Positions 10,261-19,027 of a DNA stretch of 64,000 nt are shown in pieces. Source of the stretch: Porticoccus sp905181945 (GTDB lineage: Bacteria > Pseudomonadota > Gammaproteobacteria > Pseudomonadales > Porticoccaceae); contig NZ_CP159825.1 in NCBI RefSeq assembly GCF_047729555.1, positions 1,178,001 to 1,242,000 of the forward strand, given 5' to 3'. How positions within the stretch are numbered: the stretch's first letter is position 1; every line of letters starts with the position of its first letter. Both the position numbers and the translations under genes were made by a program. A model generated the notes under the pieces. It was given only the letters and a program-made list of their open reading frames with translations. It had not been told where the DNA came from and searched no databases.

Positions 10261-10672
10261 AGAAAATAAAGTAGGAAAAAAAGTTCGCCTGGATAAATGG
10301 CTATGGGCTGCACGTTTTTTTAAGACGCGAGGTTTTGCAAAAGCAGCTATTCTAGGGGGAAAGATCCATATTGATGGGAAGCGTGCAAAAGCTAGCAAAG
10401 ATCTGACGCTGGGAATAACTCTTAGTATCAAACAAGGGGTTGATGAAAAAATAGTGGTAGTGAAAAGTCTTTCTGCACAGAGAAGTAGTGCAACTAAAAC
10501 GCTAGCAATGTATTGTGAAACACAAGAAAGCATCTTATTGAGGATCAAAAATAGCGCTGAAAGAAAAGCGTCTAATAACGGCATTTTGTTTGATGCTAAG
10601 CGACCAAACAAAAAACAACGTCGGCAGATACATAGGTTTAATGCAAATAATCAGCATGATGTAGGAAATTAA
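10238..10672 (+). CDS. hslR: Heat-shock protein 15, S4-domain ribosome-rescue factor
   Basis: Hsp15 binds free 50S subunits carrying nascent peptidyl-tRNA after translation abortion. The S4 RNA-binding domain starts at KVRLDKWLWAARFFKTR (from about residue 15) and includes GGKIHIDGKRAK. The C-terminus is basic (DAKRPNKKQRRQIHRF), as in E. coli HslR. I chose ATG 10238, which overlaps yrfG by 23 bp. A TTG at 10217 would add seven residues. Its usual partner hslO (Hsp33) is not found between it and pckA. Confidence 0.9.
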   Translation: MRSFHLLKENKVGKKVRLDKWLWAARFFKTRGFAKAAILGGKIHIDGKRAKASKDLTLGITLSIKQGVDEKIVVVKSLSAQRSSATKTLAMYCETQESILLRIKNSAERKASNNGILFDAKRPNKKQRRQIHRFNANNQHDVGN

Positions 10673-10891
10673 GCAAAAGAAGTAAGCTTTATGAGCTTAA
10701 TATGAGTGGCTTTAATGCATAAAACCATTTTTTTTTCAAATTCACCACCAATGCTCCACTAGTGAGTATTTTTCTGGCATAATTCCCATACTTTTTTTTG
10801 CTTTGCTTCACTTTGCGATCGGTTGAAAAGATGCATGGTGTTAAATACAGTCAAAGCGTGCGACTAGAATTCCTCAACAGGACCAACACTA
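10673..10891 (+). promoter_or_regulatory. pckA upstream region with possible sigma-70 promoter
   Basis: This 219-bp gap lies where relatives carry hslO, and I see no hslO remnant. A possible promoter is TTGAAA (10823-10828), 17 bp, TACAGT (10846-10851), about 40 bp before the pckA ATG. The -10 element is a partial match only, so this is tentative. An AGGACC ribosome binding site lies before the ATG. Confidence 0.35.
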
Positions 10892-12451
10892 ATGACATCA
10901 ATAGAAAATTCTTCTGTTACCATATTTAAAGATTTGTGCTCTGCTGAGCTAATAGAGTTAGCTCTTAAAAATGGAGAGGGGCACCTTACAGATACTGGAG
11001 CATTTCTATCGATCACTGGCAATAGAACTGGGCGATCGCCAGCCGACCGCTTTATCGTAGAAGAACCTTCCAGCAAAAATGCCATTGGATGGGGGCCGGT
11101 CAATCGTCCCTTTAGCCAAGAAAAATTCAATGAATTATGGAGCCGTGTAGAGGATTATATAGCTCAAAAAAACCGCTATATTTCTCGTCTGCATGTAGGG
11201 CAAGATGTTAGCCACTACCTGCCTGTTGAGGTGACTACTGAGACCGCTTGGCATAATTTATTTGCTCGTAACATGTTTATTCGTCCAGAAAAATACAACC
11301 CTTCAAATAAAGAGCCTTGGAAAATCTTACATTCTGCTAACTTCACGTGTGATCCAGTTCGCGACGGGACTAATAGTGAAGCAGTGGGGATTATCAACTT
11401 CGGCCAACGAAAAGTTTTAATTGCTGGGCTTAGGTATGCAGGTGAAATGAAAAAAGCTATGTTTTCAGTGCAAAATTTCTTACTACCTGAAAAAGATGTT
11501 ATGCCAATGCATTGCGCTGCAAATGTCGGACAAGCTGATGACGTATGTCTATTTTTTGGCCTCTCTGGTACAGGGAAAACAACTCTTTCTGCAGATCCTG
11601 AGCGATACCTAATTGGCGATGATGAGCATGGTTGGAGCAAGGGTGCTGTATTCAATATGGAAGGTGGCTGTTACGCCAAAACAATTAATCTTAGCAAAAA
11701 AAATGAGCCTGTCATTTGGGATGCTATTCGCTTTGGCGCCATAGTAGAAAATATTGCAGTAACCAAGCATCGGACTGCCGACTATGATGACACGTCAATC
11801 TCTGAAAATGGTCGCTGCAGCTACCCGCTAGAGCACGTAGATTTACGCAGCAAGGACAACAGAGCCGGCGAACCCAAGAATGTTATCTTTTTAACGTGTG
11901 ATGTCTCAGGTGTATTACCTCCGGTATCAATACTATCAAAAGAAGCTGCTGCTTATCACTTTCTTAGCGGATATACTGCACGTGTAGGTTCGACTGAAAT
12001 GGGTGGAGAAAAAGGGATTCAGCTTACTTTCTCGACCTGCTTTGGTGCACCATTTATGCCTAGGCCTGCTAAGGTTTATGCAGAATTGCTAATGAAGCAG
12101 ATAGAGAACTTTGGGAGCAAGGTATACCTAGTGAACACTGGCTGGACTGGGGGCTCTGGAGCATCTGATGGTGCTGGATCGCGCTTTCCGATTCCAGTGA
12201 CCCGAAGCATTGTCGCCGCAATACAAAGTGGTGCTTTAGAAAGTTCTGATACCGTCAAATTACCAGTACTAAATTTAGAAATACCAACGAGTGTTCCGGG
12301 GGTTAGCAGTAATCTTCTTAATCCTCGAGACACCTGGGTCAACAAAGAGGCCTACGATGCGCAGGCACTTAAATTAGCCAAGCTATTTATTGACAATATT
12401 CAAAAATACAACGTATCTCGAAAAATTATTAAAGCGGGTCCGCAGATATAA
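10892..12451 (+). CDS. pckA: Phosphoenolpyruvate carboxykinase (ATP)
   Basis: PckA decarboxylates and phosphorylates oxaloacetate to PEP, the entry step of gluconeogenesis. The 519-residue protein has the P-loop GLSGTGKTTLS (residues 223-233), the metal-binding IGDDEHGW near 242, the substrate-binding GNRTGRSPADRF near residue 45 and the adenine-binding C-terminal region. All mark the ATP-dependent class. The start is ATG 10892. It ends at a strong terminator shared with the convergent hemY gene. Confidence 0.96.
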   Translation: MTSIENSSVTIFKDLCSAELIELALKNGEGHLTDTGAFLSITGNRTGRSPADRFIVEEPSSKNAIGWGPVNRPFSQEKFNELWSRVEDYIAQKNRYISRLHVGQDVSHYLPVEVTTETAWHNLFARNMFIRPEKYNPSNKEPWKILHSANFTCDPVRDGTNSEAVGIINFGQRKVLIAGLRYAGEMKKAMFSVQNFLLPEKDVMPMHCAANVGQADDVCLFFGLSGTGKTTLSADPERYLIGDDEHGWSKGAVFNMEGGCYAKTINLSKKNEPVIWDAIRFGAIVENIAVTKHRTADYDDTSISENGRCSYPLEHVDLRSKDNRAGEPKNVIFLTCDVSGVLPPVSILSKEAAAYHFLSGYTARVGSTEMGGEKGIQLTFSTCFGAPFMPRPAKVYAELLMKQIENFGSKVYLVNTGWTGGSGASDGAGSRFPIPVTRSIVAAIQSGALESSDTVKLPVLNLEIPTSVPGVSSNLLNPRDTWVNKEAYDAQALKLAKLFIDNIQKYNVSRKIIKAGPQI

Positions 12452-12484
12452 ATTATTAAATTTTTAGAGTGTTCTTGGTGATAT

Positions 12485-12513
12485 AAAAGAGTGTCCATGC
12501 AGGTCGCTCTTTT
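12485..12513. terminator. Bidirectional terminator between pckA and hemY
   Basis: A 9-bp stem AAAAGAGTG / CGCTCTTTT (one G-U pair in RNA) encloses an 11-nt loop. It is followed by TTTTATT on the plus strand and TTTTATAT on the minus strand, so it can end both converging transcripts. It overlaps the first two bases of the hemY stop codon (12512-12514). Confidence 0.7.
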
Positions 12514-13708
12514 ATTCGTTTCGAGCACCTAGGGATAACCCTTTTTGGTAGCACTTTAAACTTTCTTCATGCTTGCAAAAATGCTCCATAATTCTTGCCA
12601 GATCTACATAAGCTTGAGATTGCGGCTTAATGGCTATTGAGCTCTCCAGATAATCCCGAGCCTTTCCCCATAACTGACATCTCCAGCTAAGACGGCCGAG
12701 AGTGAGCATTAGTTCAGCGCTATCTGGGTTACTGAAAAGCCAAGACTCAGCAAAGATCAATTGCTTCCGAGCATCCTCCCCCTCAACAACCCCATAGAGT
12801 TTAACCAAACGATCATCCCAGCACGTCTTCAAAAAAGCACGAAGCAATACTTCAGCATGAGAGCTCTCGTCGAGCTCATGCAAGCCAGCAGCATATTCTA
12901 GCAAGACTCTTTTTTCTTTTCTTAAATTTTTGGGAATTTTATGCCAAAAATTAATCAGATCTTCGCTCATACTAGCTTTCTGTGTAGAAATAGCAGTTAG
13001 CGAATAGGCATACACATCTCCTTCGATCTCCTGAAGCTCAATTTTACTAAATACTTTATAGCGGCTAAGTTCTGCTAATAATCTTCTTAAACTCTCCCAA
13101 TCTTTCAAGCCTCTATAGGCCAAATAAAGCAAACGCAGGACAATGGGATGAGATGGAAATTTAACATAGAAGGGCTGAAGAATAGCTAATGCTTCTGCGT
13201 AAAGTTGCTCCCGCACACACATTTTTGCTCTAGCTAAGCCAGTAATTAAGTTATTGCCAGGGATTGACTTTTCGACATAACTCAGTAATTTATTAGCCCC
13301 CTTCTGATCTCCATCCTCATACGCTGCAATTGCTGCAACCAAGTAACTCAATAAAGGCAAGGTAGAGTTTTTCGCAGATTTCTCTAGAATTTTTCTAGCA
13401 CTACCCCAGCGACCTTCGAAATACTGAAGCAGGCCCTGATTAACTAATAGCTGGTTGCTTCTTATCTTTAAAGCAGCGCGCTCTTTAAAATATTTCTGGC
13501 CAGGCTCCATAATTAATCTAATCAAATTTTTTAACACCACAAAAAATACCGACAATATGCCTATGATTAGAAAAAAAGCCCAAAGCGTCATATCAATGGA
13601 GTAATTTCCATAGGCAATCAAAATATAGCCTCTATTCTGCGTCATTTGCCATGCGAGCATACCGCCAAGTAGAGTAACAATAATAACTATCAAGAGCGCC
13701 TTTCTCAC
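12512..13708 (-). CDS. hemY: HemY-type heme biosynthesis-associated TPR membrane protein
   Basis: This is an inner-membrane protein of the HemY (E. coli type) family, linked genetically to haem synthesis but without a defined reaction. Two N-terminal membrane segments are visible (about residues 4-22 and 42-59). A cytoplasmic or periplasmic tail of helical TPR-like repeats follows, with repeats around 95-125 and 325-395. Its GTG start overlaps the hemX stop by one base (TAGTG), so the two are translationally coupled. At 398 residues it has the usual size. It is not the oxygen-dependent protoporphyrinogen oxidase also called HemY in Bacillus. Confidence 0.9.
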   Translation of the reverse strand: MRKALLIVIIVTLLGGMLAWQMTQNRGYILIAYGNYSIDMTLWAFFLIIGILSVFFVVLKNLIRLIMEPGQKYFKERAALKIRSNQLLVNQGLLQYFEGRWGSARKILEKSAKNSTLPLLSYLVAAIAAYEDGDQKGANKLLSYVEKSIPGNNLITGLARAKMCVREQLYAEALAILQPFYVKFPSHPIVLRLLYLAYRGLKDWESLRRLLAELSRYKVFSKIELQEIEGDVYAYSLTAISTQKASMSEDLINFWHKIPKNLRKEKRVLLEYAAGLHELDESSHAEVLLRAFLKTCWDDRLVKLYGVVEGEDARKQLIFAESWLFSNPDSAELMLTLGRLSWRCQLWGKARDYLESSIAIKPQSQAYVDLARIMEHFCKHEESLKCYQKGLSLGARNE

Positions 13709-14856
13709 TATTGAGACTCCACAGCGGCTGATTTTGGTTGCCCAGAAAATAACTGGCCATCTATATAATCCTTTAATATTTTTAATTCTGGGGAGATGTC
13801 AGGAAATTTTTGGATTATATTTTCCCCCTCAAGTCGAGACAGTTGTTCTAGATATGGCAAAGCCAATTGATTCAACTTAGCGTACTGGCTGAGCTGCTTG
13901 CTCGCTTTTTGCAAACTTTCCCTATAAATCGTTTCCTCCTCACGCAATAAGGCTACCTGGGCGTGCTCCAACAAAATAGCCAAACTGTACCTGAGGTAAC
14001 GACTTTCGTCTGCCGACGGCATTGGAGAGAGAGGAACATCCAATTCTTGAATACGCACTAAGCCTGCCAGGCTAGCAAGTGCTGAATCAAAGCTATAAAT
14101 AAGCATCTCTTGCCATCCTTCAGGTGCTGATGTAGTACTAATATTTATGGTACTGGCTTGCGTTACTTCTATAGGGTAATTAATCATAGGTAACTCAACC
14201 AGTTGGTCTGATAGCGCACCTAACTGGGTATATAAGCCCTCTCTATCTATTGTCGGAAATGAACGTAGTTTGGCAATGCTTTTAGCGATAGCTTCTCGAA
14301 CTTCTGTCAGACCCAAGCTTTCCAAATCCCTTAAGACAAGATCTGCTGAAACTAGCAATTCAACTGCATTTTTCGAATTTTTTTCAGTGTCCAAGCGATG
14401 TCTGGCAAGTCGGGTTAAATACTCAGCTTCTGTTAATAATCCCATGTATCTTGGCGCGAAAGACGTCTCATTCAAGCGGCGAGCGTAGGCAGCGACCTGT
14501 GACTCTATATCTTCAAGAGCACTGGTAAACCTGATACTTTTTTCTTGATACTTGCGCTGCTCATCTTTAATTTCGCCTCTCAGACCTTTAATATAGATTT
14601 GATTATTTTTTAAGGTGGTCTGAATTTCTGCCTGCTGCTGTTGGAGCTGATAGATGAACCACCCTCCTACACTAAGAACTGAAAGAAATAAAAGGAGACA
14701 CGCTATAAAAAATATCCACAGGCGCCACTTTCGGATCGAAACTCTTTTACCTGAAGGGAAATTTTTCGGCTGAGGTTTAATAGTCGACTTATCAGCCACT
14801 TCAGATTGACCAGAAGAGGTCTGTGTATTACTTGGTGTATTATCTTTATTATCCAA
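13708..14856 (-). CDS. hemX: HemX-type uroporphyrinogen-III C-methyltransferase-like membrane protein
   Basis: This is a HemX family protein encoded between hemD and hemY. The N-terminal 45 residues are polar and Ser/Thr/Lys-rich. One membrane segment follows (about 47-70), then a Gln-rich coiled coil from about 70 to 120 and a helical domain. The name 'uroporphyrinogen methyltransferase' is historical: I see no SAM-binding motif, and a scaffolding role is more likely. It starts 98 bp after hemD and ends overlapping hemY. Confidence 0.88.
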   Translation of the reverse strand: MDNKDNTPSNTQTSSGQSEVADKSTIKPQPKNFPSGKRVSIRKWRLWIFFIACLLLFLSVLSVGGWFIYQLQQQQAEIQTTLKNNQIYIKGLRGEIKDEQRKYQEKSIRFTSALEDIESQVAAYARRLNETSFAPRYMGLLTEAEYLTRLARHRLDTEKNSKNAVELLVSADLVLRDLESLGLTEVREAIAKSIAKLRSFPTIDREGLYTQLGALSDQLVELPMINYPIEVTQASTINISTTSAPEGWQEMLIYSFDSALASLAGLVRIQELDVPLSPMPSADESRYLRYSLAILLEHAQVALLREEETIYRESLQKASKQLSQYAKLNQLALPYLEQLSRLEGENIIQKFPDISPELKILKDYIDGQLFSGQPKSAAVESQ

Positions 14857-14954
14857 TTAACTAGTCCCCACATATTTGATATGGCTGCTCGATTCACTTG
14901 CGCCAGAAGTTAGGCGTGACAGTAAAATAACAACTACATGCACCATCTTAATCC

Positions 14955-15761
14955 TTAACGCTGATTGCTGCACCATCCACTTAAAACCGAAATTATGTCT
15001 TCAGCAAGGGCGGAAGGAGCGCAAATTATATACTGGAACCCCATATTTTTTGCTAGCAAAGAAACTCTTTCACTTGGGACCAATAAAGGCAGCTTTTTTA
15101 GCTTATTCAGCCCTTCTCCTGGAATTTGAGATACAAGATGAGCTAATAATTCACCGCTATGAATAATGACGACACCCAATTTATTAGAGTAGAGCAGATC
15201 ATTGATATTTCGAGTATAGTCTGTTGATATCTTTCGATGATATAGCTCACATTGGCTAACAACAGCACCACGAGAACGCAGCTGATCAGGCAACAATTGG
15301 CGTCCGCCAACACCAGAAAAAATTAATATTTTTTCACCAGCCAGTCTTTGCAGTGAAGTCAGTCCTAGCAACCCCTCGCTGCTAAATTCGCACTCTGGAA
15401 GCTCTGCATCAACATTATACTTTTTCAGTTCAGTTGCAGTAGTTTTGCCAACGGCATAGTATCGGGGGCCAACAGGTAAAACCTGAGGCATCAAATCGCT
15501 ATTACGTTTCAACCAATCAACAACGAAAAATGTAGCGGCGCGACTCACAAAAATTGCTCGATCATACAAAAAAAGATTAAGTATGTAATGACTGATGAGG
15601 TCTTGATTCAAAGAGCTTTCTAGGGGGGTTATCTTCATAACAGGAAAATGATGGAGCAAGGCACCCTCTGCGATTAACTTGGCTGAAAGTATCTCGTCGC
15701 CATGCCCATCAGGCTGAATAGGCCTTACAAGCAATGCCTGCAATCCCTTTAAATGTTCCAC
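14955..15761 (-). CDS. hemD: Uroporphyrinogen-III synthase
   Basis: HemD cyclises and inverts ring D of hydroxymethylbilane to give uroporphyrinogen III. The family is poorly conserved. The two-lobe alpha/beta architecture is suggested by the N-terminal LLVRPIQPDGHGDEI segment, YYAVGKTTATELKK near residue 105, IFSGVGGRQLLPDQLRSRG near 148 and the VIIHSGELL segment near 200. The GTG start immediately follows the hemC TAG stop with no spacer, so coupled translation is likely. The 268-residue length is normal. Confidence 0.92.
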   Translation of the reverse strand: MEHLKGLQALLVRPIQPDGHGDEILSAKLIAEGALLHHFPVMKITPLESSLNQDLISHYILNLFLYDRAIFVSRAATFFVVDWLKRNSDLMPQVLPVGPRYYAVGKTTATELKKYNVDAELPECEFSSEGLLGLTSLQRLAGEKILIFSGVGGRQLLPDQLRSRGAVVSQCELYHRKISTDYTRNINDLLYSNKLGVVIIHSGELLAHLVSQIPGEGLNKLKKLPLLVPSERVSLLAKNMGFQYIICAPSALAEDIISVLSGWCSNQR

Positions 15762-16721
15762 CTACCAGTTATCTCCATAAACTTTTTTCAAAATATCTTC
15801 AGCCCCTTGGGCCAGCAATTTTTTGGCTAAATCTAAACCTAGTGCCTCTGCGTCTTTAGCTACACCTCTAACATCATTGCGAACAACCTGGCTTCCATCG
15901 GGGGACCCCACTAATCCTCGCAGCCAAATCTGGTCAGAATCCAAGCCTGTCAGGACTGCATATGCAGCAATAGGGGTTTGGCATCCGCCACGAAGATGGC
16001 GATTCATTGCCCTTTCAGCCATGATGCATTGGGCTGAAGGTAAATGGTGCAATTGGCACAGTAGCGCCCCTATCCTCTCATCATCGAGCCTAGACTCAAT
16101 AGCAATGGTGCCTTGCCCTCCTGCTGGTAAAGATTTTTCTGGCGCTATACGCTGACTGATGCGTTCTGATAAACCTAATCTCACCAATCCTGCTGTAGCG
16201 AGAATAATCGCGTCGTACTCTCCGTTATCAAGCTTGCTCAGGCGGGTATTAACATTTCCTCTCAGTTCTTGAATATTAAGCCCTGGGAGGCGCTCCAAGA
16301 GCTGAGTCTTTCTGCGCAAGCTGGATGTTCCAACGCGGCTTCCTTTTGGCAAATCTTCTAAAGACACATAATGATTGGACACAAAAGCATCTGTTGGGTC
16401 TTCGCGCTCACAGATAGTTTGCAGTCCAAGGCCTAAAGGAAACTCCATTGGAACATCCTTCATAGAATGCACTGCAATATCAGCAAGCCCCTCAAGAAGC
16501 GCAACCTCAAGCTCCTTCACAAATAAACCTTTCCCTCCAATTTTTGATAGGGTTGTGTCAAGAATTTTGTCGCCACGAGTGGTAATGCCAACCAACTCAA
16601 CCGAAAGATTAGGATGAATGCACTGTAGTTGAGATTTGATGTGATTGGACTGCCAAAGCGCCAAGGGGCTTTGTCGAGTTGCAATACGAACCATGGCAGT
16701 ATCAGGTAGTGATGAAATCAT
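15762..16721 (-). CDS. hemC: Hydroxymethylbilane synthase (porphobilinogen deaminase)
   Basis: HemC polymerises four porphobilinogens into hydroxymethylbilane on a covalently bound dipyrromethane cofactor. The cofactor Cys is in LRGGCQTPIAA near residue 245. The N-terminal RIATRQSPLALWQ, the catalytic Asp in HSMKDVPMEF and the GTSSLRRKTQL Arg cluster are all present. I chose ATG 16721. The alternatives are ATG 16694 (directly before RIATRQSP) and TTG 16733. It is the first gene of hemC-hemD-hemX-hemY, divergent from argH. Confidence 0.95.
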   Translation of the reverse strand: MISSLPDTAMVRIATRQSPLALWQSNHIKSQLQCIHPNLSVELVGITTRGDKILDTTLSKIGGKGLFVKELEVALLEGLADIAVHSMKDVPMEFPLGLGLQTICEREDPTDAFVSNHYVSLEDLPKGSRVGTSSLRRKTQLLERLPGLNIQELRGNVNTRLSKLDNGEYDAIILATAGLVRLGLSERISQRIAPEKSLPAGGQGTIAIESRLDDERIGALLCQLHHLPSAQCIMAERAMNRHLRGGCQTPIAAYAVLTGLDSDQIWLRGLVGSPDGSQVVRNDVRGVAKDAEALGLDLAKKLLAQGAEDILKKVYGDNW

Positions 16722-16881
16722 GAGATATGGCAACCAAAACTATAAATAGAAAATTATATCAGATTGACCTAATAGCAGACATGTCTATCCAAAACTTAGC
16801 CAAAAAAAGCATCTCGGCCATAAGATTTTCTTATAACGGCCAATCAATTTGGGTCCATAAAGCTAAATATAATAGCTTTGT

Positions 16882-16912
16882 TTGCACACAGAAACTCTTG
16901 CTTTGCTATAAT
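16882..16912 (+). promoter_or_regulatory. Predicted extended -10 sigma-70 promoter of argH
   Basis: A perfect -10 hexamer TATAAT (16907-16912) is preceded by the extended -10 dinucleotide TG (16904-16905). A -35-like TTGCAC lies at 16882-16887 with a 19-bp spacer. It would start transcription about 50 bp before the argH ATG. The 19-bp spacing is long but tolerated with an extended -10. Confidence 0.6.
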
Positions 16913-16968
16913 CAAAAAAAGAGTATATAAAAATAACCGTCAGCAATCACAGAAGAGCCCGTTTATCC

Positions 16969-18366
16969 ATGAGCAATAAAAAAGATACAAATCAGGCCTG
17001 GGGTGGTCGTTTCAACGAAGCAACGGACGACTTTGTAGCCAAATTTACTGCGTCCGTTGAATTTGACCAAAAACTTGCCCTTCATGATATACAAGGGTCC
17101 CTCGCTCATGCGGAAATGCTAACCAGTATAGATCTCTTGTCGCCAGAGGAGTTAGCAGCCATCAAGAAAGGTTTCAGTGACATACGAATGGAAATCGAAG
17201 CAGGAACATTCGAATGGCATCTGGCCTTAGAAGATGTCCATATGAATCTAGAGGCTGCTCTTACAGAAAAAATTGGTGGTATTGGGAAAAAATTACATAC
17301 TGGCAGGTCAAGAAATGATCAGGTTGCCACTGATCTTCGGCTTTGGCTGCGTGATGAAATAGACCTTATCAGCAAAGAACTAAGTCGCCTCCAGCGCGCC
17401 CTAGTAGATCTAGCTGAAAAAGAATCGGCAACTATTATGCCTGGATTTACACATCTTCAAACCGCACAACCTATTACTTTTGGGCATCACCTCATGGCAT
17501 GGTTTGAAATGCTTGACAGAGACCATGGTCGCCTCATAGATTGCCGAAGACGAACCAATCATTCTCCATTAGGGGCGGCAGCTTTAGCAGGAACAACATA
17601 TCCTATAAATCGTAAAATGACGGCTACATTGTTAGGCTTTGATGAACCAATGAATAACTCACTAGATGCTGTAAGTGATCGTGATTTTGCTATTGAATTC
17701 TGCTCATTTGCTAGCATATTAATGACTCACCTTTCTCGCGTGTCAGAAGAATTGATACTGTGGAATTCTGCACAATTTAACTTCATAGATCTTCCGGACC
17801 GCTTTTGCACTGGCTCATCTATTATGCCGCAGAAAAAAAACCCTGATGTTCCGGAACTAGTGAGAGGAAAAACTGGGAGAGTGAATGGCAACCTGATAGC
17901 TTTGTTGACTCTCATGAAATCACAACCATTGGCTTACAATAAAGATAATCAAGAAGATAAAGAGCCATTGTTTGATACCGTCGCGACGGTCAAAGATTGT
18001 TTGCGAGCACTTGCTAACATGGTGCCTGCCATTAAGTCCAACCAAAAATCTATGACTGAGTCTGCTCGACGCGGATTTGCCACAGCCACAGATCTGGCCG
18101 ACTACTTAGTAAGAAAAAATATAGCTTTTCGAGATTCTCATGAAATAGTTGGAAAAGCTGTTGCATATGGGCTTTCAATAAACAAGGATCTATCAGAAAT
18201 GTCCCTAAGTGAGCTTCAACAGTTCTCTACTGTAATTGAAGCCGATGTGTTTAACGTGCTTACACTCGAAGGCTCTGTTGCTGCCAGAAATCATATTGGT
18301 GGCACAGCGCCAAAACAAGTGAGACTGGCAACAAAAGCAGCAAGAAAGAAAATGGGTGCAATCTAA
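16969..18366 (+). CDS. argH: Argininosuccinate lyase
   Basis: ArgH cleaves argininosuccinate to arginine and fumarate, the last step of arginine synthesis. The fumarase/aspartase superfamily signature GSSIMPQKKNPD lies near residue 280 and holds the catalytic Ser loop. TGRSRNDQVATDLRL near 105 and the His in GFTHLQTAQP near 155 are conserved. The 465-residue length is typical. It is divergent from hemC, as in pseudomonads, with a good promoter just upstream. Confidence 0.97.
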   Translation: MSNKKDTNQAWGGRFNEATDDFVAKFTASVEFDQKLALHDIQGSLAHAEMLTSIDLLSPEELAAIKKGFSDIRMEIEAGTFEWHLALEDVHMNLEAALTEKIGGIGKKLHTGRSRNDQVATDLRLWLRDEIDLISKELSRLQRALVDLAEKESATIMPGFTHLQTAQPITFGHHLMAWFEMLDRDHGRLIDCRRRTNHSPLGAAALAGTTYPINRKMTATLLGFDEPMNNSLDAVSDRDFAIEFCSFASILMTHLSRVSEELILWNSAQFNFIDLPDRFCTGSSIMPQKKNPDVPELVRGKTGRVNGNLIALLTLMKSQPLAYNKDNQEDKEPLFDTVATVKDCLRALANMVPAIKSNQKSMTESARRGFATATDLADYLVRKNIAFRDSHEIVGKAVAYGLSINKDLSEMSLSELQQFSTVIEADVFNVLTLEGSVAARNHIGGTAPKQVRLATKAARKKMGAI

Positions 18367-18399
18367 AATACCTCTGATTAAAATAAATACTGGACATCA

Positions 18400-18720
18400 C
18401 TAAATATCAAACACTATTTCTCCACCATGCTGTTCAAAACAAACACGATGCAGCAATAGACCCAAAGTTTCGCTAGTTGTCGTGCAAATCCAAGAGCCAC
18501 TAACATGGTTGCAGTAATAACCACCCGACTTTGCAGCTATCCAAATTTGAGCTTGAGTAGGCTGTCTAGAAACAATCACTTTAGACCCATTGATTTCAAT
18601 AGTAAGAGTTAAAACTCCAGCTGAAGTTTCGTAATCTATATCCTCAGGACTGCTGTCAACAGCCTCCTCAATGGCTAGCATTATCTCGTCGCAATGATTG
18701 TTAAATTCCATTTCATTCAT
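18400..18720 (-). CDS. cyaY: Frataxin-like iron donor CyaY
   Basis: CyaY binds iron and modulates IscS-dependent Fe-S cluster assembly. The 106-residue protein has the frataxin fold signals. An acidic first helix (NNHCDEIMLAIEEAVDSSPEDIDYE) is followed by the beta-sheet core with VIVSRQPTQAQIWIAAKSGGYY, where QxQIWIA..GG is the family signature. It is divergent from lptM, the standard gammaproteobacterial arrangement. The start could be ATG 18720 or the in-frame ATG three codons later. Confidence 0.93.
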   Translation of the reverse strand: MNEMEFNNHCDEIMLAIEEAVDSSPEDIDYETSAGVLTLTIEINGSKVIVSRQPTQAQIWIAAKSGGYYCNHVSGSWICTTTSETLGLLLHRVCFEQHGGEIVFDI

Positions 18721-18770
18721 GTTTATAGGCCATTTTTAATATATTTATCAATTGTCAGCGGTATATCCGA

Positions 18771-18800
18771 TTGAGTGTAGTAGGCATCAGCCGGTATACT
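18771..18800 (+). promoter_or_regulatory. Predicted sigma-70 promoter of the lptM-lysA operon
   Basis: TTGAGT (18771-18776), an 18-bp spacer and TATACT (18795-18800) lie 38 bp upstream of the lptM ATG. Both hexamers match the consensus at four or five positions. This would drive lptM-lysA-dapF-DUF484-xerC. Confidence 0.55.
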
Positions 18801-18838
18801 CAAGAATAACTTAATAAAAAAAATACAGGTTTCTCTAT

Positions 18839-19024
18839 ATGCAGCGCTATTTTGTATCGATATTATTAACATTAGTGGCCACTATGTGTCTGACTGGTTG
18901 TGGCATTAAAGGTCCATTATACCTTCCCTCGGAACCCATCCAAGTAATCATATCTAATTCAGAGGACCCTGCAGAAAAGGCAAGGACCAAAGGGTTGGAA
19001 GACACTGAAAAAAACGGCAACTAA
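18839..19024 (+). CDS. lptM: LPS translocon maturation chaperone-type lipoprotein LptM
   Basis: This is a 61-residue lipoprotein. A basic N-terminus and hydrophobic segment lead to the lipobox LTGC, giving a lipidated Cys at residue 21. The CGIKGPLYLP motif directly after it is the hallmark of the LptM/YifL family. LptM helps oxidative maturation of the LptD-LptE translocon in the outer membrane. It lies three bases upstream of lysA, as in many gammaproteobacteria. Confidence 0.93.
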   Translation: MQRYFVSILLTLVATMCLTGCGIKGPLYLPSEPIQVIISNSEDPAEKARTKGLEDTEKNGN

Positions 19025-19027
19025 TCT

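Noticed and set aside
16727..16930. A 67-codon open frame in the hemC-argH divergent gap
   Set aside because: It overlaps the hemC start and the argH promoter, has no ribosome binding site and shows no recognisable protein pattern.
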